From a virus: a DNA stretch of 64,000 nucleotides. Positions 14,745 to 22,245 of this stretch are shown here, piece by piece; the stretch's first letter is position 1, and every line of letters starts with the position of its first letter. Where the stretch lies: the IMG/VR virus record IMGVR_UViG_3300045996_002689, positions 1 to 64,000 of that record; one strand, written 5' to 3'. The position numbers were made by a program, and so were the translations under genes. The notes under the pieces were generated by a model, which worked only from the letters and a program-made list of their open reading frames with translations, searched no databases and was not told where the DNA came from.

Positions 14745-15019
14745 CCAACCCTAACCCGCCGCAAGCTACGGAGCCGCTGTGGAGTAGTGACCGCATTGAT
14801 GAACGAGTCGCGGCACTTGAATATGAGTATGTTGATTCAGGTGCTTTTATTGTGGACGCCAGCGATGTCTACTTACTCTGCCGAGAAATACAATACGACA
14901 TGCAACAGGAGATCGACCGCCTCACCGCAGAGAATGAGGCGTTAGCGCGCGCAAGCCCCTTGCTTGTCTTTTTGGGAGGGATTCGGATCGGCGTTGTTTT
15001 ATCAAGAGAGGATTTGTGA
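14741..15019 (+). CDS. Small hypothetical protein
   Basis: A 92-aa protein translated from an ATG overlapping the previous stop (ATGA). A central helix ending in EIDRLTAENEALARA (about 58-72) looks like a short coiled coil, followed by a hydrophobic C-terminus. No family recognised. Confidence 0.5.
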   Translation: MTNPNPPQATEPLWSSDRIDERVAALEYEYVDSGAFIVDASDVYLLCREIQYDMQQEIDRLTAENEALARASPLLVFLGGIRIGVVLSREDL

Positions 15020-15020
15020 G

Positions 15021-15344
15021 ATGGACAGACGTAAATTTTTGGGGGTAAGCACATTGTCGGTAACAGGACTCTTTGTGGGACAAGCGCCGCCAAGAGAAGA
15101 GACGGTCGAGCAGAAGTTGGGCAGACCGCCGGTTGCCGACATCGGACTCAAGTTTCATGGCGACAGCATCCACTTCCCAGGCTTTTTTACGGTCTTTGTG
15201 GACGGCAAACCTTACGGCCGCATGCGCGCGGGCGACCGGTACGAGGCCACGGGTATGGTGCATGTGGTCGCCTACATGAACTTCGAGACGACGCCCGCCT
15301 TTGACCGGTGGCTCACTCCAGGCGAGAGCTTGGAGATCGGCTAA
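15021..15344 (+). CDS. Tat-signal small extracytoplasmic protein
   Basis: A 107-aa protein from the ATG next to the previous stop (TGAG ATG) with AGAGAGGAT upstream; the longer frame from 14964 is rejected. The N-terminus MDRRKFLGVSTLSVTGLFVG carries a twin-arginine motif (RRKFLG), a moderate hydrophobic core and then a polar QAPPREE region, a Tat signal without a clear AxA site. The rest is a beta-rich domain (about 40-105). It would be exported folded across the host membrane. Such signals are rare in phage proteins; the role could be surface change of the lysogen. Tat specificity is inferred from motif only. Confidence 0.6.
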   Translation: MDRRKFLGVSTLSVTGLFVGQAPPREETVEQKLGRPPVADIGLKFHGDSIHFPGFFTVFVDGKPYGRMRAGDRYEATGMVHVVAYMNFETTPAFDRWLTPGESLEIG

Positions 15345-15371
15345 AAGTTTAGCGGGGAAAGGACTAGGGGA

Positions 15372-15827
15372 ATGAGTGGCATCTTGATTGCGGTGGGCTT
15401 TTTTGCTTTTGGTTTTTTGGCGAGCAGCGTGCTGATCCTGTGGATCGTGGTGGGGGAGTACGACAAGATCGAGGCGGCGGTGATAAGGCGCGCCCGCGAG
15501 AGGGAAAACGCTTCTTCTGCCACGCCATCGGAGTGGGTAGAGGGGCATGCGCTCACGGCAAAGGCGTTCACGCTGCCCGCCATAGGCGTGTTCTGTTTTG
15601 CCTACCTGTCGGTGGCGTGGGGGGACTTTCGCAAAGGGCAGATCGTGATCGTCAAGTACATGGAAGATACGGACAAACAGAACGTTCGTGTGGGCACGGT
15701 CAAGTTTGTTCTCAGCAACGTGTCGTCGGACGGCAAGATGTTGATGCTGGCGCGCATGGAGGGCGGCGCGGACGGCGCGACGATTCCCCAGGGAAGCCCG
15801 CTCCTTGCCGTCAAGGGAGAGGCGTAG
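15372..15827 (+). CDS. Two-span membrane protein
   Basis: A 151-aa protein with a hydrophobic helix at about 3-26, a charged cytoplasmic loop (DKIEAAVIRRARERENA), a second helix at about 64-82 and a C-terminal beta-rich domain of about 65 residues. GGACTAGGGGA precedes the ATG. It belongs to a row of small membrane and exported proteins (14418-15933). Function unknown. Confidence 0.55.
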   Translation: MSGILIAVGFFAFGFLASSVLILWIVVGEYDKIEAAVIRRARERENASSATPSEWVEGHALTAKAFTLPAIGVFCFAYLSVAWGDFRKGQIVIVKYMEDTDKQNVRVGTVKFVLSNVSSDGKMLMLARMEGGADGATIPQGSPLLAVKGEA

Positions 15828-15828
15828 C

Positions 15829-15933
15829 ATGGAAGGTTCACTTGCCCAAACCGCCTGGGTTGTCGTCATCTTTGTGGTCTTTTTTGTGGTGGGGTGGGTG
15901 GCGGGAGAAGCCGCCAGAAGAAAGAAGGGGTGA
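15829..15933 (+). CDS. 34-aa single-span membrane peptide
   Basis: The ATG lies one base after the previous stop. The 34 residues contain one Val/Phe-rich helix (about 8-24) and a basic end (ARRKKG), giving N-out, C-in topology by the positive-inside rule. Coupling to its neighbours supports it being translated. Confidence 0.5.
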   Translation: MEGSLAQTAWVVVIFVVFFVVGWVAGEAARRKKG

Positions 15934-15938
15934 GGGCA

Positions 15939-16235
15939 ATGAGGCAGGAAGAGTTGCGCGAGAAGTGGATGGAGTTGGTGAGGGAGGACATCGAGAGCTT
16001 GCGCAGGGCGTACCTCTTGTCGCTGCCCCTAGGCAGGATGGAGCAGGAGGACGCGGCGACAGAGGGGAGCGCCTTTGCCACGCTTGCCCATATCAGCCAC
16101 TATTTTGTCGAGATGGCGCATTTTCGGGACGTGTTGTGGTTGCAGAGGCGTTTTGGCTATGCGCCGCAAGACGCCGCCAGTGAAGGAGGGGAGGATAACC
16201 ATTATGTTTTGGACGATTTGGCTGCTTGGCTTTAA
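15939..16235 (+). CDS. Small helical hypothetical protein
   Basis: A 98-aa protein starting at the ATG after GGGGTGAGGGCA. It is strongly helical and charged (EELREKWMELVREDIESLRR), with an aromatic second half. No family recognised. Last gene before the structured leader at 16280. Confidence 0.55.
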   Translation: MRQEELREKWMELVREDIESLRRAYLLSLPLGRMEQEDAATEGSAFATLAHISHYFVEMAHFRDVLWLQRRFGYAPQDAASEGGEDNHYVLDDLAAWL

Positions 16236-16279
16236 GACCTGGGGGTGGTAGAATAGGGGGGCAGGGACGATCCCTGTGC

Positions 16280-16394
16280 CAAAAGTCTAACCAAGCTGTC
16301 GCGTAAACTGCAATGGCGGGGGAGCGTCCAACTCTTGAGAACGGGGGGACGACTCTCCCGCTGTTGTTTGGCGCGCTTGCTACCAAGACTTTTG
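16280..16394 (+). ncRNA. Structured leader before the virion cassette
   Basis: A closing stem CAAAAGTCT (16280-16288) / AGACTTTTG (16386-16394) is perfect over 9 bp across about 115 bases. Inside, CAAGC (16292-16296) pairs with GCTTG (16375-16379), and a GC-rich hairpin spans about 16317-16361 (GCGGG / CCCGC with further pairs). A small hairpin CAGGGA / TCCCTG lies just upstream at 16262-16276. The fold ends about 50 bases before the ATG at 16445. It could be a regulatory leader or small RNA; no known riboswitch is recognised. Confidence 0.45.
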
Positions 16395-16444
16395 TGTGAT
16401 AACTTTTTGAGGCGACCGCTTTTTCTCTACGAAGGGAAGGGATC

Positions 16445-16849
16445 ATGCCTGCAACACTTCTGACCAACATGCAAGGGCCAATCGACCAGGACAACCCCCT
16501 GGTGATTGCCGCCCTCCCTCTTGCCGAAAACGGCTCCGCCCTAACGCCTCAGTACGCGGCGATTGATGCGGCCACCAGTGGCAACAACACGCTGGTGGCC
16601 GCGGTCACGGGCAAACGCATCCGCGTGGTGGCGCTCATGCTGGTGGCGGGCGGCACCGTGAATGTGCGTTTCGAGAGCGGGGCTGACGGCACGGCTTTAT
16701 CGGGACAAATTCAACTGGTGGCGCAGGCGGGTTTCGCCCTGCCCTTTAACCCCGCTGGCTGGTTGCAGACCGCGGTGGGTGCCCTGCTCAACCTGGAGCT
16801 TTCGGCGGCGGTATCGGTCGATGGCATGCTGGTCTACGTTGAGGTATAG
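16445..16849 (+). CDS. Virion-associated beta-rich protein (decoration-like)
   Basis: A 134-aa protein, Gly/Ala/Val-rich and without Cys, with the pattern of a beta-sandwich virion protein: TGKRIRVVALMLVAGGTVNV (about 55-74) and the C-terminal SVDGMLVYVEV. Similar small proteins accompany tail and fibre genes in many phages. The reading frame's last codons are echoed in a remnant at 18422-18454, showing that this gene and the next were once duplicated. AAGGGAAGGGATC precedes the ATG. Confidence 0.6.
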   Translation: MPATLLTNMQGPIDQDNPLVIAALPLAENGSALTPQYAAIDAATSGNNTLVAAVTGKRIRVVALMLVAGGTVNVRFESGADGTALSGQIQLVAQAGFALPFNPAGWLQTAVGALLNLELSAAVSVDGMLVYVEV

Positions 16850-16852
16850 GGC

Positions 16853-17980
16853 ATGTCACGCATGGCGCTTTTGGGCGCAGGATCGGGCGGAGGGAGTGGC
16901 CTCACCTTCCTCCTGCGCGATGACTTTACAACCGCCGCTTCCGCGCCGCTGGCAAGTCCGCGTTCAGCCGAGCCAGGGCCAGGGACGCTGACGCTGGTGC
17001 AGACGGATGGACAGTTTTCAATTAGTAGCGCAAAGCTGTCATTTCCGGTGCAGACTACGCCCGCTTGGGGCGATTTGGGATTTCACGGCGCTTCGCAGAG
17101 TCGTATTGCTGGTCGTGCTGTCCTGGCAACGGTGCGCGTCAACGCTATCAACACCTATGCTTTTTGGGGATGGGACGATAGCTCAGCATTGAGTCAAGCC
17201 AGCACTATCGAGACATTTGTTCTCAATGGGGGCAACTCCAGGTTGGCGCGTTGGACGGCTGGCTCGTTTGCGCCAGACGAGTTGTTTGCTCATGCGGCCA
17301 CAACGGATTACCAGTCAGCTATCATATTGCGCGGGGCAGGTGCTTACCTACTTCTAAAAGGTGGGGTGCTTTCAAACTGGACGCTCGTATGGGTATCGAA
17401 TACCGGAACAACAACGCCGCTCTATCCTGTGTTCAACAATTTCAACACAGTCGGCACACTCGACCTCTTCCGCGTCCTCGACCTTGCCGCACCGTTTGAC
17501 ACCGACTATGGCTTGGCGACTCAGCGATTGTCGGGCAGCCAGAGCGCAGGACAAACGTTCACGCATGAGGCGAACTGTGTACTTGAATATGTGCAAACAA
17601 CTATGCCAAGCGGGGGCGGCACAAATTCAATTATTACGTTTCGCCGCCAAGACGACAACAATCGTTGGGCAGTTGGTTGTAACGAAACTGGGGCATTGTT
17701 TCTGCTGGAATATATAGCCGGAGTTCAGAACATTCGGGGTTTGGTTGGTGCTGTTATGGCGAGCGGCCATCGAGTTGTCGTAGTAGCCGATGGGTCTACC
17801 ATCCGTGTCTACACTAACAACGTTTTGCGGATCACATATACAAGTGCGAGCAACTTTGCGACCATGACTGCGGGTAAAGTAGAAACGCTGGCTGGATCAT
17901 CCGTAGTCAGCGACATTGTTTTGTGGCCGCGCCAACTTGGTGTAGCCGCGGCAGCGTTATTAGATTTGGCGGTGGCCTGA
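16853..17980 (+). CDS. Fibre or adhesin-like protein with LamG-type domains
   Basis: A 375-aa protein beginning with the MALLGAG-type start also used by the gene at 18457. Two beta-sandwich repeats can be seen (about 20-205 and 215-365), each with alternating hydrophobic strands and the aromatic/Gly pattern of concanavalin/LamG folds. Such domains bind sugars. The gene follows the 134-aa protein by three bases and overlaps the next start (TGATG). It is probably a surface-binding virion part. Confidence 0.6.
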   Translation: MSRMALLGAGSGGGSGLTFLLRDDFTTAASAPLASPRSAEPGPGTLTLVQTDGQFSISSAKLSFPVQTTPAWGDLGFHGASQSRIAGRAVLATVRVNAINTYAFWGWDDSSALSQASTIETFVLNGGNSRLARWTAGSFAPDELFAHAATTDYQSAIILRGAGAYLLLKGGVLSNWTLVWVSNTGTTTPLYPVFNNFNTVGTLDLFRVLDLAAPFDTDYGLATQRLSGSQSAGQTFTHEANCVLEYVQTTMPSGGGTNSIITFRRQDDNNRWAVGCNETGALFLLEYIAGVQNIRGLVGAVMASGHRVVVVADGSTIRVYTNNVLRITYTSASNFATMTAGKVETLAGSSVVSDIVLWPRQLGVAAAALLDLAVA

Positions 17981-18378
17981 TGGCTAAAGCATTGGTTATT
18001 GCCAAAATGAAAACAGGCGCACTCACGCGCGGTCAAATCGACGTGCCGCAAGGCGTTAACTTTGTGCATGACGGCAGCGTGATTTTGCCTGGAAATTACA
18101 AGCTTTTTGTCATCACGGGCACAGGGGCGCAACTCACCAGCGTCTCTCAGCACGCCAATTTTCTCGTCGGGCAGCAAATCTTGATCAAGGCGGATGGCTC
18201 CTACGATTGGGAGAACGCGCACACAGCGATAGCGCCTGGAGCGATCACCACGATCAATACCTGGCTTGTCGCCAATGGGCACACGCCTCTCCAGGCTGGC
18301 GACAACATCGTGACGCTGGTTCGCAAGTTCCAGCCGGACTATGAGCCTGGCACATGCGACGTTTTCGACGGCGGTTAG
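17980..18378 (+). CDS. Small virion-region protein
   Basis: A 132-aa protein overlapping the stop of the previous gene by one base. A beta-rich N-terminal half (GSVILPGNYKLFVITGTGAQL) and a central helix with a Trp are seen. It may be a chaperone or minor part of the preceding fibre; no family recognised. Confidence 0.5.
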   Translation: MAKALVIAKMKTGALTRGQIDVPQGVNFVHDGSVILPGNYKLFVITGTGAQLTSVSQHANFLVGQQILIKADGSYDWENAHTAIAPGAITTINTWLVANGHTPLQAGDNIVTLVRKFQPDYEPGTCDVFDGG

Positions 18379-18397
18379 ATGGCAAAGGAAACTCAGG

Positions 18398-18454
18398 ATG
18401 GGACGAAGAACCGCATGTGATGTCGATGGCTTGCTTGTCTACGTGGAGGTGTAA
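18398..18454 (+). pseudogene. 3' remnant of a second copy of the 134-aa virion gene
   Basis: The frame ends in DVDGLLVYVEV and a stop, against SVDGMLVYVEV and a stop at the end of the gene at 16445. It is followed at 18457 by a gene whose start (ASLALLGAG) parallels the gene after 16445 (SRMALLGAG). So a pair of genes was duplicated and the first member of the second pair was lost except for its end. The remnant still gives an 18-aa frame from an ATG at 18398. Confidence 0.6.
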
Positions 18455-18456
18455 GC

Positions 18457-19866
18457 GTGGCCTCTCTTGCCCTATTGGGCGCAGGCCCATCCAGCCCGCT
18501 GGCGGTCGCACAGGCGGTTCTGCTCTTGCACGATGAGTTTACCGGCGCGGGCGGCACCCTGCTGGGCGACCATGTGCCCGACAGCCATTGGGAGTGGAGC
18601 GGCTATTTTACGGGCGGGCAAGCGGCAAACACCTGGGCGCTTAACGGCGACGGCACCCTTTCGCAGACCGCCAACCCGACGACCACCGCCCGCGCCTACC
18701 ACGCCTGGATCAAGGCTGGCTCCAGCGACATCAAAGTTTCCACGATAATGACAAGCGCCGCCAGCGGCAACTTCAGGGCGGGACTTGTCGCCCGCCTTTC
18801 CGATGCCAACAACATGTGGAAGGCGATGCTCAACAAGGCCACCAACAACCTGGAGCTTGTGCAGACAGCCAGCGGTGCCGATACGGTGCGCGCTTCGGCC
18901 TCGATGGGCACGCTCGCCAATAACACCGCCTATCCCTTGGAGTTTGAGTGCGTGGGCAACACGCTGACCGCGCGGAGCGGCGCGGTATCGTGCAGCTTTA
19001 CAAGCGCCACCCACCAGACTCGACTCAACGTGGGTTTTACCGAGCTAGTGGCGGTCGGGGAGGCGCACAATAAATTTAGTGCGCTAGAGGTATACAGGGC
19101 CAACAATAATATCCTGCCCACACGCTTTTTCTTTTCGGGTGCCGATGGATCGGAGGCGACCGAGTGGGACATGGTGAGCGTGACCGGCATCGCCAGCAAC
19201 AACCGCGCCGAGGTCAACGGCAACTGGCGTTGGCGCTTGCAGATCACCGCCAACAACCTCACGTCGGCCTACCGGTTGGAGTTCCAATGCGATGCCAGTG
19301 GCCCCGTGCCCAACCCCGAAGCGGTGCATTGGATCAAGAATTTACCCGACGAAGCCTATTACGAGTGTTATTATTGGTTCCCGTCGCAGGTGCAGCGGTT
19401 GGGCGGTTTTTGGAACATCCTGCAATGGAAGCAGCGCGACGTGACAGCGACAACCTGGCCGGTCTACGCGCTCAACGTCGGCTGGACAACCGACCACATG
19501 CACTTTGAGTTAAACAGCAACATGGCCGCAGACGGCTCCTACAACGGCGAGCAACCCGACCTGAGCGAAGTGCATTACGCCGTGCCGGTGGGACAGTGGG
19601 TCAAGATCACCGCCCTCTATCGCTGGCACGCCAGCAACGGGCGCGTGGCTTTTTGGCTTGACAACAACCTGATGTGGGACTTTGACAACATCCCTACGCT
19701 CTTTACCACGGGGCAGGATTGGACGGCTCCGCAGAACCCGCGCCAGTTTGCCGTCAACAACTACGCCGACAACCTGGGGGCGAGCGCGGTCAACCTTTAC
19801 CTGGACAATATCAGTGTCGCTTTTTTGGCGCAGGCCGACAACTACCCGACCGGAGCGCCGGTGTAG
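18457..19866 (+). CDS. Adhesin/depolymerase-like protein with two LamG-type domains
   Basis: A 469-aa protein with a GTG start two bases after the remnant gene. Residues about 20-215 form a LamG-like beta sandwich. Residues about 220-465 form a second one with GGFWNILQWKQRD, VGQWVKITALYRWH and GRVAFWLDNNLMWDFDN, a strand pattern reminiscent of polysaccharide lyases of the jelly-roll type. It may bind or cut host surface polysaccharide. No catalytic residues can be assigned by eye. It is paralogous at its N-terminus to the gene at 16853. Confidence 0.6.
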   Translation: MASLALLGAGPSSPLAVAQAVLLLHDEFTGAGGTLLGDHVPDSHWEWSGYFTGGQAANTWALNGDGTLSQTANPTTTARAYHAWIKAGSSDIKVSTIMTSAASGNFRAGLVARLSDANNMWKAMLNKATNNLELVQTASGADTVRASASMGTLANNTAYPLEFECVGNTLTARSGAVSCSFTSATHQTRLNVGFTELVAVGEAHNKFSALEVYRANNNILPTRFFFSGADGSEATEWDMVSVTGIASNNRAEVNGNWRWRLQITANNLTSAYRLEFQCDASGPVPNPEAVHWIKNLPDEAYYECYYWFPSQVQRLGGFWNILQWKQRDVTATTWPVYALNVGWTTDHMHFELNSNMAADGSYNGEQPDLSEVHYAVPVGQWVKITALYRWHASNGRVAFWLDNNLMWDFDNIPTLFTTGQDWTAPQNPRQFAVNNYADNLGASAVNLYLDNISVAFLAQADNYPTGAPV

Positions 19867-19884
19867 CGAGAAAGGAAACCTAGC

Positions 19885-20205
19885 ATGAGATGGCGAATTG
19901 TATGCACGATAGCTCTTACGGTTATCGCAATAACTTTAGGAGCCTGTCACAAAGAGAGCGGTGTCTTTCACTGGATCACGCCCGAAGCGGTAGAAGCGGG
20001 ACAACCGCCCCTGCCCACGGTCGCGCCCACCGTCGCGCCTGCGCCCACCATCAAGGGCAACATCGACGCCCAGGGGCGCAAGATTTACCACGTCCCAGGC
20101 AGTCCCAACTACAACCAGGTGGTGATTGACGAATCGAAGGGCGAGCGCATGTTCTACACCGAGGCGGAGGCAGTTGCAGCGGGGTGGACAAAAGCAGGAA
20201 ACTGA
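19885..20205 (+). CDS. Sunset-domain lipoprotein
   Basis: A 106-aa protein. The N-terminus (RWRIVCTIALTVIAITLGAC) is a lipoprotein signal with the lipobox LGAC at about 18-21. A Pro/Thr/Val-rich linker (about 40-56) leads to a C-terminal domain: GNIDAQGRKIYHVPGSPNY, then GERMFYTEAEAVAAGW, the pattern of sunset-domain proteins. It would sit on the outer face of the cytoplasmic membrane. A prophage-borne lipoprotein can block superinfection, but the domain's role is unknown. Confidence 0.65.
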   Translation: MRWRIVCTIALTVIAITLGACHKESGVFHWITPEAVEAGQPPLPTVAPTVAPAPTIKGNIDAQGRKIYHVPGSPNYNQVVIDESKGERMFYTEAEAVAAGWTKAGN

Positions 20206-20270
20206 TCTAGAATGTAGAAGCTGAACACGGGTTTCAGCGGGCGAAGTCAACAACAAACCAAGAGTCAAAG

Positions 20271-20315
20271 GAAGAGAGCTACTGTGTCTTTCACCGCAGT
20301 AGCTCTCTTCTGTTT
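20271..20315. terminator. Bidirectional terminator between convergent genes
   Basis: A perfect 14-bp stem GAAGAGAGCTACTG / CAGTAGCTCTCTTC with a 12-base loop, at the meeting point of the rightward lipoprotein gene and the leftward regulator operon. It overlaps the last base pair region of the leftward gene ending at 20314. Confidence 0.8.
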
Positions 20316-20514
20316 AGTAGGGAAACGCCTCATCGACAATGCTCTTGATGCGCTGCAACACCCTTGCCGCCTTGTGCGGGGCGTAGAACCAGTTGACGGC
20401 GGCATCCTGCAAATCTACATCGTCAAGCTCGCTGATCTTGACCCCCTTGGCGGCGGCGATCCAGACCAGTTGTGTGTCATCCAACGTCACCGTGATCGTC
20501 ACTGTTCGCGACAT
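20314..20514 (-). CDS. Small hypothetical protein
   Basis: A 66-aa protein from the ATG after GGAAGGAGCGGAGT; the longer start at 20571 is not used. A beta strand (RTVTITVTLDDTQLVWIAA) is followed by helices. The last gene of the leftward regulator operon; it overlaps the preceding gene by 38 bases. Not recognised. Confidence 0.5.
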   Translation of the reverse strand: MSRTVTITVTLDDTQLVWIAAAKGVKISELDDVDLQDAAVNWFYAPHKAARVLQRIKSIVDEAFPY

Positions 20515-20719
20515 ACTCCGCTCCTTCCGTTGGCGGGCTGGCAAAAAAGTTGCAGTCGCGCACGACGACATTGCGCACGTCGCACACCTTGGCGAACGCC
20601 TTGAGCGCGGCGATCTTTACCCTGTCGCCACAGGGCGCATGGACGATCTGCATGATCGCGGAACGGGCTTCCCTGACGGCATCGGTCGATGCGCCTATTT
20701 GCAACATGCTCTCTGTCAT
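20477..20719 (-). CDS. Small hypothetical protein
   Basis: An 80-aa protein starting at the ATG that overlaps the stop of the upstream gene. Helical, with two Cys, no known motif. Both neighbours overlap it, so the operon is tightly coupled. Confidence 0.5.
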   Translation of the reverse strand: MTESMLQIGASTDAVREARSAIMQIVHAPCGDRVKIAALKAFAKVCDVRNVVVRDCNFFASPPTEGAEYVANSDDHGDVG

Positions 20720-20928
20720 GGCTGTTGTGTCCCTTTCAGCTTGTCGTTGATCCACTTGATTTCCGAGAGGCGGTAGCGAACCGCCGCCTGGATAAAGTCG
20801 GCCACCTCTGCCTGTGTCAGTTGCGAGGCGTCCTCTTTGCCGTAGGCTTGCGCCAACAGCTTGCCTTCTTCTGCGCTAAACTCGATGGTGTCATTCGCCA
20901 GGGGTTCCACTTGTTCTTCTCTGTTCAT
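20716..20928 (-). CDS. Small acidic hypothetical protein
   Basis: A 70-aa protein; AAGGAGAACTGGCAC before the ATG fixes the start, and the longer frame to 21204 is a shadow of the Lar-like gene. Helical and acidic in the first half (FSAEEGKLLAQAYG), with a basic end. It may be a small DNA-mimic or regulator, but nothing proves that. Confidence 0.5.
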   Translation of the reverse strand: MNREEQVEPLANDTIEFSAEEGKLLAQAYGKEDASQLTQAEVADFIQAAVRYRLSEIKWINDKLKGTQQP

Positions 20929-20942
20929 GTGCCAGTTCTCCT

Positions 20943-21563
20943 TCACTTTAGCTCGATAACGATTTGCCTGCCGGTCACTGTAAATACAGGCGGTCGCTTG
21001 GCGCGTGACGGTTCGGGTTCTGGCGCAGGCGCGGGAGCCAAGGTCATGCCCTGGTTCCAGATGTAGATGGCCCTTCCTCTCGACTCGGTAGCCGCTCCCT
21101 CCAGCCCGCACCGAAAACACTTGGCGTAGACCCCCTTCTTGAGATAGGGAGGGCTTCCGCCCGTGATCACAACCAGATCGGCTTCCGCCCCGCAGCGGTG
21201 GCATGGCACCAGGGCGGTGGCGACCTGCTCTGTGTCCACCTGAAAAACTCCCCGATTGTCGTCAAAGGTCACGAACCCATCCGGCTCTGCGGTGAACACG
21301 TTGTCCTGCACGCGCAAGTCGTCCCCGATCACGGTGCCCCAGGGCGTTGTGATGGTGCTGCCCCTGTAGCCGTATACGTAGCCGCCAAGAAGCGGCATAG
21401 CGGTCGAGGGATCAATCTGTATCTGTGGCACGGCGGTGTTTTCCTGTATCCTTGTGAGCGCCTCTCGAATCGCCTGCGCTTCCTCCTGTCTCTCCCTCTG
21501 CGCCTTGTTCCACCTCTCCCGTTCCCGCGCTTGTTGCGCCCACAGGCTGTCCTTGCGTCCCAC
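20943..21563 (-). CDS. Zinc-ribbon protein with Lar-like restriction-alleviation domain
   Basis: A 206-aa protein from a GTG with AAAGGGGACAACGC upstream. Residues about 8-42 form a basic coiled helix. Residues 118-172 read PCHRCG (C121, C124), then CFRCG (C149, C152), then RAIYIWNQG, the pattern of Lar-family zinc ribbons (PCxxCG ... CxxCG ... A-x-x-x-WN). Lar proteins soften type I restriction in lambdoid phages; many distant relatives have no tested role. The first 152 bases overlap the winged-helix gene in another frame. Confidence 0.6.
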   Translation of the reverse strand: MGRKDSLWAQQARERERWNKAQRERQEEAQAIREALTRIQENTAVPQIQIDPSTAMPLLGGYVYGYRGSTITTPWGTVIGDDLRVQDNVFTAEPDGFVTFDDNRGVFQVDTEQVATALVPCHRCGAEADLVVITGGSPPYLKKGVYAKCFRCGLEGAATESRGRAIYIWNQGMTLAPAPAPEPEPSRAKRPPVFTVTGRQIVIELK

Positions 21564-21783
21564 GCGTTGTCCCCTTTCTGATCACGTTGTACAGCACGTT
21601 GTTCTGGTCGCGGCGGCGCGTCACCTGCCAGCCGTCATGCTCCATCTGCGCGATGGCGTTGGTCACGGTGGTGGGCGACACGTTGTAGCTCTTCGCCAAG
21701 GCCGTTGCCGTAAACCAATTCAGGCGATTCTGGATGTCGCCAAAGAGCTTCTCCAGGTGGTCGCGCGTTGTAAGCCTGCTCAT
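21412..21783 (-). CDS. Winged-helix DNA-binding protein, leftward
   Basis: A 123-aa protein. Residues about 20-70 form a winged helix (ATALAKSYNVSPTTVTNAIA as the helix-turn-helix, then GWQVTRRR and VLYNVIR as the wing). The last 50 residues are Gly/Thr/Ala-rich and coincide with the overlap with the Lar-like gene, so they look like a forced tail. It faces a related protein at 21907 across a 123-base divergent promoter region, an arrangement typical of a phage genetic switch. Function as repressor is inferred. Confidence 0.65.
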   Translation of the reverse strand: MSRLTTRDHLEKLFGDIQNRLNWFTATALAKSYNVSPTTVTNAIAQMEHDGWQVTRRRDQNNVLYNVIRKGTTRGTQGQPVGATSAGTGEVEQGAEGETGGSAGDSRGAHKDTGKHRRATDTD

Positions 21784-21837
21784 GTGCGTTCCTTTCCGAG
21801 ATTGCGCGTTGTTTACGCGTCACATTCTCGCACAAAC

Positions 21838-21866
21838 TTGCTCTTTATGCAATGGGCAATTACAAT
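21838..21866 (+). promoter_or_regulatory. Rightward promoter in the divergent region
   Basis: TTGCTC (21838-21843), a 17-base spacer and TACAAT (21861-21866), leading to the gene at 21907. The -35 is weak, which fits regulation. The region also holds GCGCGTTGTTTACGCGT (21807 area), a possible operator. Confidence 0.5.
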
Positions 21867-21906
21867 GGGTTTGCGACCGATTCTACTACAACAAGGAGAT
21901 TTCCAC

Positions 21907-22158
21907 ATGGCGACATCCGGCAAGAACTCGCGGGTAGTGGCGGAGCTAGAGCGATTTTTCAGCCCTGGCAACCCAGGGTACGGCAAGCAGTACACGGCGC
22001 TGGCTCTAGCGACACGCCTGCGCTTTAGCGAGAACAGCATCAGGGGCGCAATCACGGCGCTGACCAAGAAAGGATGGACGGACACAACCGACGACGATCC
22101 GGAGCTAGGCCGCTTCCACAGGTTGACGCCGCCGCTTGACAAGCGCGTAGCGGCATGA
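21907..22158 (+). CDS. Winged-helix DNA-binding protein, rightward
   Basis: An 83-aa protein starting after CAAGGAGATTTCCAC; the longer frame from 21436 is a shadow. YTALALATRLRFSENSIRGA (about 27-46) is a helix-turn-helix and KKGWTDTTDD with GRFHRLTPP forms the wing. The order of helices and the GW before the wing match the protein at 21412-21783, so the two are probably paralogues facing each other. They may act as opposing regulators of lysogeny. Confidence 0.65.
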   Translation: MATSGKNSRVVAELERFFSPGNPGYGKQYTALALATRLRFSENSIRGAITALTKKGWTDTTDDDPELGRFHRLTPPLDKRVAA

Positions 22159-22188
22159 TACATTGAAGTCCCTAGTTCTTCTGTGTCT

Positions 22189-22231
22189 AGTCCCGCTCCT
22201 GTTGCGTCCTCAACAGAGGGCGGGACTTTGC
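22189..22231 (+). terminator. Stem-loop terminator
   Basis: AGTCCCGC (22189-22196) / GCGGGACT (22220-22227) with an inner TGTTG / CAACA stem, followed by TTGC TTT. It lies between the winged-helix gene and a small membrane peptide. Confidence 0.6.
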
Positions 22232-22245
22232 TTTGGGAGGCGCTT

